This document shows positions 9,527 through 18,479 of a stretch of 64,000 nucleotides of DNA, piece by piece; the stretch's first letter is position 1; each line of letters opens with the position of its first letter. Position numbers and translations under genes: made by a program. Origin of the DNA: Halodesulfurarchaeum sp. HSR-GB. GTDB taxonomy: Archaea > Halobacteriota > Halobacteria > Halobacteriales > Halobacteriaceae. The stretch spans positions 1 to 64,000 of the forward strand of contig NZ_JAVKGN010000003.1 of NCBI RefSeq assembly GCF_031432215.1, read 5' to 3'. A model generated the notes under the pieces. That model was not told the origin of the DNA. It saw only the letters and a list, made by a program, of their open reading frames with translations, and searched no databases.

Positions 9527-9930
9527 CGGGCATGAAGGAGGGCGCCGGCGAAGACCCATTCGCCAGCGATGATGACGCAAACGCGGAGCCTGCCGCGGAC
9601 GAGCGGGCCACCGGCGCTGAGGAAGAATCCGATCGCAGGACCGACGACGGCAACGGGCGCCAAGGGAAGGAGCAGCAGCAATCGATGCGGATTCCATATA
9701 AATTCCGACGCGACGGCGTCCAGGACGGTCGAGATCGCGTCCCGCTATTCATCCAGGAGGACACCAAAAGTGAGGAACGAGATGCCCAACGGGAGCTTGA
9801 AGACCGATTCGACGACGACGTCTCGCTTACGGACCTGCGCGAAGCCGTGATGAAAGCGGGGCTCCAACATCTCGACGAAGTCGAAGCAAACCTGGAAGAG
9901 TGGGGATACGGGATGACATTCAACGAGTGA
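9523..9930 (+). CDS. Small acidic ParA partner (putative ParB-like centromere binder)
   Basis: This 135-aa protein overlaps parA by four bases. Residues 1-52 are an acidic, low-complexity tail (D/E/G/A rich). Residues 53-135 are ordered: RIPYKFRRDGVQDGRDRVPL, then an acidic helix and a C-terminal helical segment DVSLTDLREAVMKAGLQHL. The position directly behind parA and the small size match the centromere-binding partner of haloarchaeal type I partition loci. No canonical ParB motif is visible, so the role is inferred from context. Confidence 0.65.
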   Translation: MTGMKEGAGEDPFASDDDANAEPAADERATGAEEESDRRTDDGNGRQGKEQQQSMRIPYKFRRDGVQDGRDRVPLFIQEDTKSEERDAQRELEDRFDDDVSLTDLREAVMKAGLQHLDEVEANLEEWGYGMTFNE

Positions 9931-10070
9931 CACAGGGTAGCAAGGGAATACTACCTGGTGGGATTACAACGTCCTTTTGCTTATAAGGAGTTTAAGTGGC
10001 GAACCTAACCCTGCTGAGACGAAAATAGGACTGAAAGACACCCTCGACGAGGCTTGAAGTGATGGATATC

Positions 10071-10868
10071 TCAGAGGATCCTCACAGGCCGTACGAAACG
10101 GAGAGACAGCCCGTCAATCGACCCGAAGAAGCGGTACGTCCGGATGGCGACAGGGTCTCCGTCGTCGACGTCGGCTTTGCGCACGTATTCGCTTTCCTCG
10201 ATCTCGTAAACCGCCGATTCGGAGAGGTCGGTCACATCGAGCGCGTCGTCGACTTTCTCCCGATCGACAGCCAGAATCCGCTCGCGGGGAATCCCCGCGT
10301 CCTCGAGCACGCCGATGACCTCGTCGTCGTCCTTCAGCGAGCGATTGCGGCGACTCGTTCGCTGGACCGACCCATACTGGCCGTGGACCGGCTGGTCGTG
10401 GTGGAGCCGCTCGAGGAGCACCTCATACACGTCCTGGCGAGATCGCCGGCGTTGCGCTGGACGTCAGAGAGGAGCGTGTAGAGGTTGATGAGCACCGGTG
10501 TCTCACAGTCCTCGAGCGCCGTCGGATCGTGGTGTTCGAGGGCATCGATCAGCAATAGCATATCGGGGTAGACGTCGAGATCGGGTTCCGTGCGATCCGC
10601 CGCATCGTCCTGGTCGGCGGCGGACCGGGTGGATGTCCCGGTGATGAGCTGGGACGTCGTCGGCTCGTCGGTTTCAGTGAGCGTCCCCGCTCGGTCGTCG
10701 ATCTCGTAGCGGGGATGGAGACTGAGAACGGCCGCGTACGGGTCTGCGTCCGGGGGTAGGCGCTGGAGGTCGAAGGTCCCGCCAGTGTCGGTAATGTGCT
10801 CGGCTATCGTTTCGAACTGCTCGCGTTGGAGCGGCTGGGAGCCGCCTGCGACGACGAACTCGATGACG
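10071..10868 (-). pseudogene. Conserved unknown gene, 5'-truncated and frameshifted
   Basis: Reading from 10868 downward gives SIVIEFVVAGGSQPLQREQF and continues through DMLLLIDALEHHDPTALED to GDLAR near 10437. There the frame breaks, and the neighbouring frame resumes with DVYEVLLERLHHDQPVHGQY and runs to a stop at 10071. The sequence reads as one soluble protein that has lost its start codon at the 10868 junction and gained a frameshift. I do not recognise the family. It is broken head-to-head against the truncated PolB. Confidence 0.7.
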
Positions 10869-10869
10869 A

Positions 10870-12672
10870 TACTGTCTGGAGACCGACGTCGATCCGACGC
10901 CGGCGAGCGAGCTGTCGATCCTCCGGCTCAGCGTTCCGTTGACCGAAACGAGCGACGACGTCTATGGGGAGCTGGCTGTCGCCGGCGACACCGTCACCGG
11001 CTCGCCGACAGATCTCTTGACCGCCGTCCAGGGGGCGCTCGACGCACACGATCCGGACATACTGGTTTGTTCGACGAGTGAGATCATCCCGACGCTATAC
11101 GAGATGGCCACGGCTGCCGGCGTCGACGACTTCTCGCTGAGTCGGTGGCCGGACGTCGACTACCAGCAGCTCGCGAGCCGGTCGACGTACTCGAGCTACG
11201 GCCGCGTCGGTCACTCCCCGGCGCGGTACAACGTGCCCGGCCGGGCAATCATCGACGAGTCGAACACGTTCTTCTACGGGGAGACGAACCTCGAGGGCGT
11301 CCTCGACCTCGTGTCGCGCTCGAAAAAACCCGTCCAGGAGCTTGCGTGGGGGTCGATCGGGAACGTCCTCACCGCGATCCAGATCTGCGAGGCCCACGAC
11401 CGCGGCGTCCTCGTCCCGTGGAACTCCTGGCACCACGAGTTCTACAAGCCGATAGGGACGCTCCACGACGCCGACCGCGGCGGCTTCATCTTCGCCCCCG
11501 AGGTCGGCCTCCACGAGAACGTCCACGAACTCGACTTCTCCTCGTTGTATCCGAACATCATCTGTACGCGGAACGTCTCGCCGGACGTCATCCGGTGTAG
11601 CTGCCACAGCGACCGCGACGACGTCCCCGACCTGGGGTACTCAATCTGCGACGACCGAGGCTACCTCGTCGACGTGCTGCAGCCGATCATCGACGCACGC
11701 GACGAGATCAAGGCGGCCATCCGTCGCGAGAAGGATCGGAACGATCCCGACGACGACCGACTGGCGGAGCTCGAGGGGCGATCGGGAGCGCTGAAGTGGA
11801 TCCTGGTCGCCTGCTTCGGCTATCAAGGGTTCAGCAACGCGAAGTTCGGGCGCATCGAGTGTCACGAGGCGATCAACGCGTTCGCTCGCGAGATTCTGTT
11901 GACGGCGAAACAACGGCTGGAAGCCGGCGGCTGGCGGGTCGTCCACGGCATCGTCGACTCCATCTGGGTGACACCGGACCCCGACGTCGACAACGATGAC
12001 CGCGAGGACCTTGAGGCGCTCGCGACGGCAATCACGGAGCGCGTCGAGATTCGGGTCGAACACGAAGCTCACTACGACTGGGTGGCGTTCGTGCCGCAGC
12101 GCGAGAGCGACGCCGGCGCGCTGACGAAGTACTTCGGCAAAGTGGCTGGCGACGACGAGTTCAAGATCAGAGGCATCGAAGCCCGGCAGCGCTCAACCCC
12201 GGCGTTCATCGAGGACGTCCAGCGGGATTGTCTCGACCGACTCGATGCCACGCGGTCACCGGACGCCGTACTCGACTATCTTCAGGACGCGATCAAGCGC
12301 CTCCACGCTGGAACGGTGCCGGTCGAGCAGCTCGTCGAACGGAATCGCGTCTCCAAGCCGCTGGAGGGATACACGCAGAACACTCAGAACGTGGCGGCGC
12401 TGAAGCGGGCTCGAGAGCAGGACCTCGCCGTCCACCCGGGACAGGATATCGAGTACGTAGTCGTCGACGACGAGAAGAGCTCGCGAGAGCGGGTCGTGTT
12501 AGCCCACGAAGAAAAAGACTCGTACGATGCGTCGTACTACGAGACGCAACTCGTCAGAGCTGTCGAGAGTGTGCTGTCACCGCTCGGATGGGACCGAACA
12601 GGGATCCGGCGGGAACTCTCCGGGACACGGGAGATGGACTTGACGGAATTTACAGCGGTCCGGAACGGATGA
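10870..12672 (+). pseudogene. polB: Family B DNA polymerase, N-terminally truncated
   Basis: Homology starts abruptly at YCLETDVDPTPASEL (10870), in the middle of what is the exonuclease-side domain of haloarchaeal plasmid-type PolB, and runs to a normal C-terminus. The palm motif A DFSSLYPNII, the KWILVACFGYQGFSNAKFG finger helix and motif C HGIVDSIWVTP (DS-I rather than DTD) are present. Roughly the first 120-130 residues are missing and a stop codon precedes 10870 in frame. An internal ATG/GTG (for example 10939) could still give a 577-aa product, probably without a complete editing domain. It is convergent with nothing and precedes the orc origin. Confidence 0.82.
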
Positions 12673-12799
12673 TTTGTTATTAGATGTCGATAGCAGCCCT
12701 CTATCGACTTATCCCTCACTGAGTTGATGACGGTGCCTCGCTCGAAGGATAGATGTCACCTGAGGTGAGCAAAAACACAAGTGGACGACGGGGTCAATC

Positions 12800-12900
12800 C
12801 CATTCACACTCCGGGGGGTGCTCCGTTCAGCAAGACCCCCCGGAGTGTGAATGGGGGGAAATCAATCACACCGAGGGTGGGCAACCTATATGTGAATGGG
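12800..12900. repeat. Replication-origin boxes upstream of orc1/cdc6
   Basis: CCATTCACACTCCGGGGGG at 12800-12818 and its perfect 19-bp reverse complement at 12836-12854 flank a 17-bp spacer. A third box, TCAATCACACCGAGGGTGG, is at 12863-12881 and a partial GTGAATGGGG at 12892-12901. This ATTCACACYSNGGGG family is repeated again downstream of the initiator gene, as expected for ORB elements recognised by the adjacent Orc1/Cdc6. Confidence 0.85.
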
Positions 12901-12916
12901 GCGAATTGGTCCGTCC

Positions 12917-14185
12917 ATGACAAACAACGATTCCACGCAAACAACCGTCGACGAGATATTAAATGTCGGTGAAGGAGATGGCGAAGACGAATCGGTCATT
13001 TTTGAGAAACCATGGTTGCTCGAGATCGATAACGTCCCTGACGCCAATCGGATCGTCGGTCGAGACGGTCACATCACGTTCTTGGCGAAGAATCTCCGGA
13101 AAATGCGGACAAATAGCGTCCCGGATAACGTCCTGGAGTGGGGTGAAACCGGGACGGGGAAGACACTAGTTGCCAGACACGTCTGTGAGCGACTCGAGGC
13201 AGCAACTGAAGGAACGGAGTCTCCGATCGTTACTGCATATATTAATCCAGATCCCATCTCTACGTATACCTCCACCTTCCGAAAGATTGCAGAACAGGTG
13301 AACGCTAAAGCAGAGAACCCGATTGATGTCCCCTATCAAGGTCTCTCAGCAGAACATTATCGGGATCAGAAGCTGTGGCCCGTTGTTGAGAGGGAGTTCT
13401 CTGGCGGTCTCGTCGTCATCATCGATGAAATCGACAAGCACGGCGAAGTCAACGAAGTACTCTACACGCTATCACGGACACAATCAAAAGATGACGTTGA
13501 CATCCCAGTCATTACAATCGGAATTTCGAACGACATCGAATTCAAAGGAGAAATCGAATCACGGGTTCAATCGACTCTCCAGCCAGAACACCGAACGTTC
13601 ACGCCGTACGAAGAAGATCAGCTTATCGCTATCCTCGAAAATCGGCGAGACGCATTTTACGATGGTGTCCTCGATAACGAGGTGATTCCAACAACAGCTG
13701 AACTCGCAGCTGAAGAACACGGTGATGCTCGACGTGCAGTCCGATTATTCCGGAATGCAGGTGAAATCGCCGACGAAGAAGGCGACGACATCGTGACAGC
13801 TAATCACGTTCTAGAGGCTGACGAACTCGTCGAAGTTGAACTCTTTATGGAGATGGTGAAGGGCACTCCGTTGTCCGGGAAATTACTCCTGTTTTCTCTC
13901 ACACGTCTTGACCGGAATGATCCGGAGAAAGAATGGTTCCGAACGTCAGAGATCCACGAGGTTTACCAGACAGTAGCACGGGACGTCGAGGTGGAGCCGA
14001 AGGGGTACAATCGTGCGCTCGAACTCCTGAACAAACACGTGACAACAGGAGTTCTTGAATCAAAAAAGAAGGAAGGCGGAGATCAAGGAAAATTCAGATC
14101 GTATTCGCTCCAGGGTGACGTAGAGAGCACTCGAGCTGGACTGATCAATTCAACACCGGAACTCCAGACGCTGATGGGATGGTAA
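12917..14185 (+). CDS. orc: Orc1/Cdc6 family replication initiator
   Basis: This 422-aa AAA+ protein has Walker A GETGTGKTLVARHV (about residues 76-89), Walker B VVIIDEIDKHG (about 172), sensor regions, and a C-terminal winged helix (about 320-410, LSGKLLLFSLTRLDRNDPE). The start MTNNDSTQTTVDEIL at 12917 is preceded by a TATA-like CCTATATGTG at 12885. It binds the neighbouring origin boxes and loads the MCM helicase. Boxes on both sides of the gene make this a self-contained origin, probably for a secondary replicon. Confidence 0.93.
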   Translation: MTNNDSTQTTVDEILNVGEGDGEDESVIFEKPWLLEIDNVPDANRIVGRDGHITFLAKNLRKMRTNSVPDNVLEWGETGTGKTLVARHVCERLEAATEGTESPIVTAYINPDPISTYTSTFRKIAEQVNAKAENPIDVPYQGLSAEHYRDQKLWPVVEREFSGGLVVIIDEIDKHGEVNEVLYTLSRTQSKDDVDIPVITIGISNDIEFKGEIESRVQSTLQPEHRTFTPYEEDQLIAILENRRDAFYDGVLDNEVIPTTAELAAEEHGDARRAVRLFRNAGEIADEEGDDIVTANHVLEADELVEVELFMEMVKGTPLSGKLLLFSLTRLDRNDPEKEWFRTSEIHEVYQTVARDVEVEPKGYNRALELLNKHVTTGVLESKKKEGGDQGKFRSYSLQGDVESTRAGLINSTPELQTLMGW

Positions 14186-14766
14186 CACCCCCACCCCTCG
14201 GTGTGAATGGTCTGCCATAGGTTACGGCGATTGTAAGGATAGAGCTGGGTTGTAGGAGCGGTTTTCATTTATCGGATGGAACAGAAACGAGTGTTGAGTG
14301 TCTTTCACGTGTTAACCCGGTTGTTTGTGGTAGCTTGCTGGTGTACCGCACCGAACTAGTAGTTATCTTTATTACACACTAGCCGAAACAATCCACCAAG
14401 TAGAATAATACTCAAAAGCGAGGCACTTGTACCGATGCCAATACTCTGTTGGAGAGGCGAGAAATCTCTAGCCGTCCCACGACTCTCACTATTAGGATCT
14501 TCTTAATTGTGGTGCACGGGGTGGTGAACCATTCACACTGAGGGGTGTGGGGGTGATTGGTTCATGAATACTCCACGTATTTCTACTCCTCCTATGGATA
14601 GGATGTAATGTCGAGCAAAGATGGTTGGCTGGCCATTCACACCGAGGGGTGTCGGCTTGACGGGCCCAATTCACACTCTGGGGGCCTCAAGTCGGCTATC
14701 CATTACGCGTTGCTGAGACAAACATCGGCCGGGTTCGTCAGCTGGTCTTCAAGTCCAGGTCTCCGC
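14186..14766. repeat. Downstream origin region with further ORB copies
   Basis: Boxes related to those upstream of orc occur at 14187-14210 (reverse: CACCCCTCGGTGTGAATGG), 14530-14550 (CATTCACACTGAGGGGTG), 14633-14652 (CCATTCACACCGAGGGGTGT) and 14669-14687 (ATTCACACTCTGGGGGCC). Between them, 14340-14430 is AT-rich and could be the unwinding element. There is no protein gene in this 580-bp stretch. Confidence 0.8.
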
Positions 14767-15342
14767 TCAGAGAGTGTTAACACACTCGACGAGATCGTCT
14801 TCAGTAACCCACCGACACAATCGACCTCCGTCGTCCAACATCTCGAAAATAGCCGTCTGCATTCCGCTATACGGATTCTTACTCGTGACTCCGGTATCAA
14901 CGTGTTCCAGATCGAGGGGTTCGTATTCGCGCTTGAATACGTGCGTTTTCGCGAAATATTCCTTGAGGGCCGTGAAGTAGCCCTGTTCGACCAGAAACCC
15001 TCCTTGGGAGTGTTCGGCGACACCGACGATCGTATCCGTATAATCGGCGAGCAGCCGAAACTTGAGATAGGTATTCGTCCACTCGCTCCGGATGTCAACC
15101 ATCAAAAATGCATACGCGCCGGATTGTCGATTGAGACGGTCTTTCACCAACTGGAGACGGCGAATCTCGGGTTGGCCATAGCTGCCGAGGACGAAGTACG
15201 CTTTCTCAGCCGAGAAAATCGGGGTGAGTTCCGCGACGCTCTGTTTGAGCGCTTCGTACTCCTCTGGAGTGAGTGAGGTTTCATGGAGATACTCGTCGGC
15301 CTTCTCCGCGAGTTCGTCGACAGTGACCGGATCCTCACTCAT
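14767..15342 (-). CDS. Conserved haloarchaeal protein paired with a winged-helix gene (copy 1)
   Basis: This 191-aa soluble protein has a helical N-terminus (residues 1-40), then an alpha/beta domain with YFVLGSYGQPEIRRLQLVKD, AYAFLMVDIRSEWTN, KFRLLADYTDTIVGVAEH, GGFLVEQGY and YFAKTHVFKREY. The motif order resembles nucleotide-handling Rossmann-like (TIR or deoxyribosyltransferase-type) folds, but I cannot assign an activity; I recall the family as a DUF (possibly DUF7509). It is divergent from the winged-helix gene at 15464. A second such pair occurs at 25537-26627. Confidence 0.72.
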   Translation of the reverse strand: MSEDPVTVDELAEKADEYLHETSLTPEEYEALKQSVAELTPIFSAEKAYFVLGSYGQPEIRRLQLVKDRLNRQSGAYAFLMVDIRSEWTNTYLKFRLLADYTDTIVGVAEHSQGGFLVEQGYFTALKEYFAKTHVFKREYEPLDLEHVDTGVTSKNPYSGMQTAIFEMLDDGGRLCRWVTEDDLVECVNTL

Positions 15343-15463
15343 CTAACCGAGATTACTCGGGTCGCGTGCTTTAATGTGGCGACCTTATTATAGACCGATT
15401 CGCCTACAACCAATTCGTATTTAAACGAAACGTTTTTGAGCGTACCACCCGAACAGCGAAGTA

Positions 15464-15874
15464 ATGAGCACGTCCGATCACCCGCCAAGCGAGCTAGAAT
15501 CCGTTCGGGAACGACTCAACGTCGTCACCCAGGAGACGCGGTTCGCGCTCCTCCAGGACATCCTCGGGCATCCGTTGGAACTACCGACGCTGAAGGAACT
15601 CGACTACGTCAACCCGAGCAAGAGCCAGACGACGATTCGCCAGCACCTCCAGCAGCTCGTCGACGCCGACATCGTCGAGGAAGCGCTCCTGCCAGAAAAC
15701 CGTCGGCAGAACGATCTGCCGTACAAGTTCTACGGAATCAGCGAAAGTGGTCGGCAGTTCCTCGAGGAGCACAAACTTCTCCGCGCACAAGACACGCTTC
15801 GAGAAATTTACGACCGAGTGGAGAAAACCGAGGACATCAAACGGTACGAGACTGCCCCACGTCCTGAACACTGA
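15464..15874 (+). CDS. Winged-helix regulator (copy 1)
   Basis: This 136-aa protein is an ArsR/PadR-like winged helix: VVTQETRFALLQDILGHP, then the recognition region SKSQTTIRQHLQQLVDADIV, and the wing NDLPYKFYGISESGRQFLEE. It ends in the conserved tail RYETAPRPEH. It is paralogous to the regulator at 25537-25950 and divergent from its own partner gene. The intergenic region has the imperfect palindrome TCGTATTTAAACGA (15414-15427), which could be its operator. Confidence 0.82.
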   Translation: MSTSDHPPSELESVRERLNVVTQETRFALLQDILGHPLELPTLKELDYVNPSKSQTTIRQHLQQLVDADIVEEALLPENRRQNDLPYKFYGISESGRQFLEEHKLLRAQDTLREIYDRVEKTEDIKRYETAPRPEH

Positions 15875-15945
15875 CAGCGCTAGCTTTTATATCGTAGACG
15901 GGGTCTCTCCGAACTTTTGACCACCCGATTGAGACGTAGTTCCGT

Positions 15946-16269
15946 CTATTCGTCCGGATTGACGGGGCGTTTATATTTTGACTTCACCCGATCTCCCTCT
16001 CGCCACTGCCAGTAGTAGTAGCGATTGTCGTTGATTTCCTTGATCGTGATCGTCGCTTTTGCAGGGACGTCGTCCGGGAGGTCGTCTGGTCGCTTCTCCA
16101 CCTTTTTTTGGTCCGCTTCCTCCTCGAGACGAGCCTCGCGTTCCTTGTACTCGGATAGCGCTTCGGCGTACGTGGCAACGTCTCGGAGATAATCCGGAGT
16201 CGACTCGTTGAGCGTTTTGATCAAATCCGTCGAGAGGCTTGTTGGTGGGGTCGGTGGTTCGGAGGACAT
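15946..16269 (-). CDS. DUF6788-like small protein
   Basis: This 107-aa protein has an N-terminal helical, charged part (ATYAEALSEYKEREARLEEE) and a C-terminal beta-rich domain ATITIKEINDNRYYYWQWRE, GDRVKSKYKRPV. The Y-Y-W-x-W-R-x-G-x-x-x-x-x-Y pattern is typical of the small DUF6788 family that often sits beside HTH or toxin-like genes in archaea; possibly nucleic-acid binding. One copy of the GTTAACCAAC inverted repeat lies 14 bp upstream of its start. Confidence 0.62.
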   Translation of the reverse strand: MSSEPPTPPTSLSTDLIKTLNESTPDYLRDVATYAEALSEYKEREARLEEEADQKKVEKRPDDLPDDVPAKATITIKEINDNRYYYWQWREGDRVKSKYKRPVNPDE

Positions 16270-16282
16270 CGGCTACTCTCGC

Positions 16283-16325
16283 GTTAACCAACACGGACCG
16301 CTAATCCATAGTTTTGTTGGTTAAG
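16283..16325. repeat. Inverted-repeat element E1 (GTTAACCAAC-N23-GTTGGTTAAG)
   Basis: The left arm is 16283-16292 and the right arm 16316-16325, with a 23-nt spacer. It is one of seven such elements in the window and lies in the divergent promoter region of 16269(-) and 16408(+). Confidence 0.75.
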
Positions 16326-16407
16326 ACGGTGGTGGCGGTTCCTGTGCCCTCTAACTGTAACACTACTCGAAACTTATTTATATACAAATTTCGTACTATG
16401 TTACACT

Positions 16408-17334
16408 GTGCTCCGGAGAATCGAACTTGAGGTCCTCGCGACCGTCGAACGCGGCGACACGATCTCCGAGCTCGCGACGAAGCTTGACTATAGCGAGAGC
16501 CACCTCTCTCGTGCCGTCGGAGACCTCGTCGAGAAGGGGCTCGTCTACACGGAACGCGACGGCCGCCGAAAGCGGGTCGTCCCTTCAGATGCTCGAGCCG
16601 TGGAAGTCTACCAGGACCTCGTCCGTCAGCACTCCCACATCGACTTTTCTGAATTGTTGACCGGCAAGGCACTCGAGGTGCTGTACTATCTCAATCAGCC
16701 GCGGACCGTTTCCGAGATTGCCGACCTGAGCGACAACTACCGCAACACGGTCAACCGAGTCCTCAAGCGGCTTCGCGACCGTGGTCTCGTCGGCACGGAC
16801 GACGGCCGCTACGACTTCAACGGCGACTTCGATCAACTCCACGAGTTCGCACGCGAACTAGCTCATCATCTTCACCGACAACGCCTCGAAGCGGTCGCCC
16901 CGAAGGGGACGATTCTCTGGGAGGGCTACGATGAATTCCTCGCCCAGACAGAGACGGAGATCGACGCGGCGCCGTTCCACGAAACCGGCCTCGTTCGGTT
17001 CGCGGCCTTCGATCTCCAGTTCCTGCTCACCGGCCACCGCTACTACGTCTACTCCGAGGAGCTCAACGCAGTCTCGCCGGCGGAGCTGTGTTGTCACACG
17101 CTGCTCATCGACGACGGCAGCCGCCACCGCTCGTACTGTCTCCTCCTGCTCAGCCACGTCGACGTCGACGAGGAGGATCTCCGAGAGCAGGCGGTGAAGT
17201 ATGGCCTCGAAGACGAAATCGACGCCTTGCTCCGCTACCTCGAGACGCACGGCGAGGTCGACGACGACCGTCTTCCGGAGTGGGACGAGTTCCAGGAGCT
17301 GGCGGCTGATTATAAGGTGCCACTACCACAATGA
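16408..17334 (+). CDS. Double-winged-helix regulator paired with a nucleotidyltransferase
   Basis: This 308-aa protein has two HTH segments (EVLATVERGDTISELATKLD and EVLYYLNQPRTVSEIADLSD) followed by a domain of about 180 aa with conserved ETGLVRFAAFDLQFLLTGHR and CCHTLLIDDGSRHRSYCLLL. A strong TATA-like TTATTTATATAC about 25 bp upstream supports leaderless translation from GTG 16408. Its stop overlaps the next gene by ATGA. HTH plus nucleotidyltransferase couples are frequent in haloarchaea and resemble MNT/HEPN or AbiE-like toxin-antitoxin loci; here the regulator is intact and its partner is cut. Confidence 0.78.
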   Translation: MLRRIELEVLATVERGDTISELATKLDYSESHLSRAVGDLVEKGLVYTERDGRRKRVVPSDARAVEVYQDLVRQHSHIDFSELLTGKALEVLYYLNQPRTVSEIADLSDNYRNTVNRVLKRLRDRGLVGTDDGRYDFNGDFDQLHEFARELAHHLHRQRLEAVAPKGTILWEGYDEFLAQTETEIDAAPFHETGLVRFAAFDLQFLLTGHRYYVYSEELNAVSPAELCCHTLLIDDGSRHRSYCLLLLSHVDVDEEDLREQAVKYGLEDEIDALLRYLETHGEVDDDRLPEWDEFQELAADYKVPLPQ

Positions 17335-17775
17335 GACCAACATTCGGGCGCGAGTACATCGAGAACGAGTTCCAGCGAATCGGGGATGGACTGTCTGAAC
17401 CGCTCACGGTCTACTTGATCGGTGGTGGCGCGATGTCGCTGCGCGACCTCAAGGGGGCGACGAAGGATACCGACCTGGTCGTTGCCGACGGCGACGCGTA
17501 CGGCCAGCTGTGGGCTGTCCTGATGGATCTTGGGTATGCGGAGGTACAATCGCTGGACGCCGATTACTGGGCGCTGGGTGCGACCAGTTGCGTCGAGAAC
17601 GACGATGGGTGTCGTCTCGACATCTTCAACCAGCAGGTCGCGAACAAGCTCGTGCTGACCGAGGGGATGCGCGACCGGAGCGAGCCGTTCCTCGCGACGG
17701 AGCGATTGACGGTCCGGCTGGTCAGCAACGAGGATATCTTCCTGTTCAAACTGATCGCGGGTCGCGACGACGACC
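17331..17775 (+). pseudogene. DUF6036-like nucleotidyltransferase, 3'-truncated
   Basis: Homology covers LSEPLTVYLIGGGAMSLRDLKG (the GG..S nucleotidyltransferase loop), DTDLVVADGDAYGQLW (catalytic Asp pair) and NEDIFLFKLIAGRDDD. It then stops at about 17775, where the frame continues as unrelated residues to a stop at 17867. The missing part is the C-terminal helical half. The first catalytic motifs are intact. It overlaps the upstream HTH gene by ATGA. Confidence 0.75.
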
Positions 17776-17856
17776 TCCACCCCCGGATTTGGCCTCGGAA
17801 CGGCGATACTAGCGCTGATTGGTGCTGTACTGATCGCGCTTCGGCCAACAGTGTAG
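17776..17856 (+). pseudogene. PGF-CTERM anchor remnant
   Basis: In the frame ending at TAG 17854-17856, the DNA reads STPGFGLGTAILALIGAVLI followed by ALRPTV. This is a PGF motif, a hydrophobic helix and a basic end, as in haloarchaeal PGF-CTERM (archaeosortase-processed) surface proteins. No upstream part of the gene exists: it is fused directly to the truncated nucleotidyltransferase, so only the tail of a surface glycoprotein remains. Confidence 0.6.
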
Positions 17857-17927
17857 CACCCCACTGATTGCACGGCTGTTGATTTCCGCCGTCGACCGTC
17901 TGCTGATAAACCACGCTGGCGGCCGAC

Positions 17928-18479
17928 TTAGCCGAGGTCGATCGTCCGGTCGCTCCAGGCTCGGAATTCGTCGAGGACTGCTTTCTCGCGACGGGAAACG
18001 GGGTCGTCCGTTCCGAGTTCTTCGCTCTCGAAGGCGTTGAGCACCACGTGGTCGGCAGAGTCCAGGGCGTTCGTCAGTCGCTCGGGCTCTAGCGAGTCGT
18101 GTTGGAAGGGAATCGTCGCGTCGTTGACGAAGGCGGCGACTGGGTCTGGACATGCTTCGATTACCTGCCTGGCCATCGTCGCGTTCTCGCGGGCGAGCGC
18201 CTGCGTCTCCTCGGGTGTTTCACCCTCGGCTCGTGGCGCGTGCGCTTCGATGACCCCGTACCACACGGCATCGGGGATCGTGGTGAATCGATCGAGTCGC
18301 CCGCCGAGGATCGTTCCGTCGCGCTCGAACTCCGGGGCAAAATCCAGGACGACGACACCGTCGGTTCCTTCCTCGTCGATCCAGGACTCCAGGGCGCGGG
18401 CCGTGCGTCGGGTTTTACCGGTTTGCGAGGGGCCGAGGATCAACGTTCGTCCCTCGTGGAGCGCTGGTGGTTTCGTCAC
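17928..18479 (-). CDS. P-loop NTPase of unknown role, end of the thiamine-salvage operon
   Basis: This 183-aa protein has Walker A LILGPSQTGKTRRTARALE (about residues 12-30) and a Walker-B-like GVVVLDFAPEFER. The rest is unfamiliar, with a conserved AAFVNDATIPFQHDSLEPERL segment. It overlaps the NRAMP-like permease gene by ATGA (18476-18479) and is therefore translationally coupled to it. Its function in the cluster is not evident; it could energise or regulate the transporter. Confidence 0.65.
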   Translation of the reverse strand: MTKPPALHEGRTLILGPSQTGKTRRTARALESWIDEEGTDGVVVLDFAPEFERDGTILGGRLDRFTTIPDAVWYGVIEAHAPRAEGETPEETQALARENATMARQVIEACPDPVAAFVNDATIPFQHDSLEPERLTNALDSADHVVLNAFESEELGTDDPVSRREKAVLDEFRAWSDRTIDLG

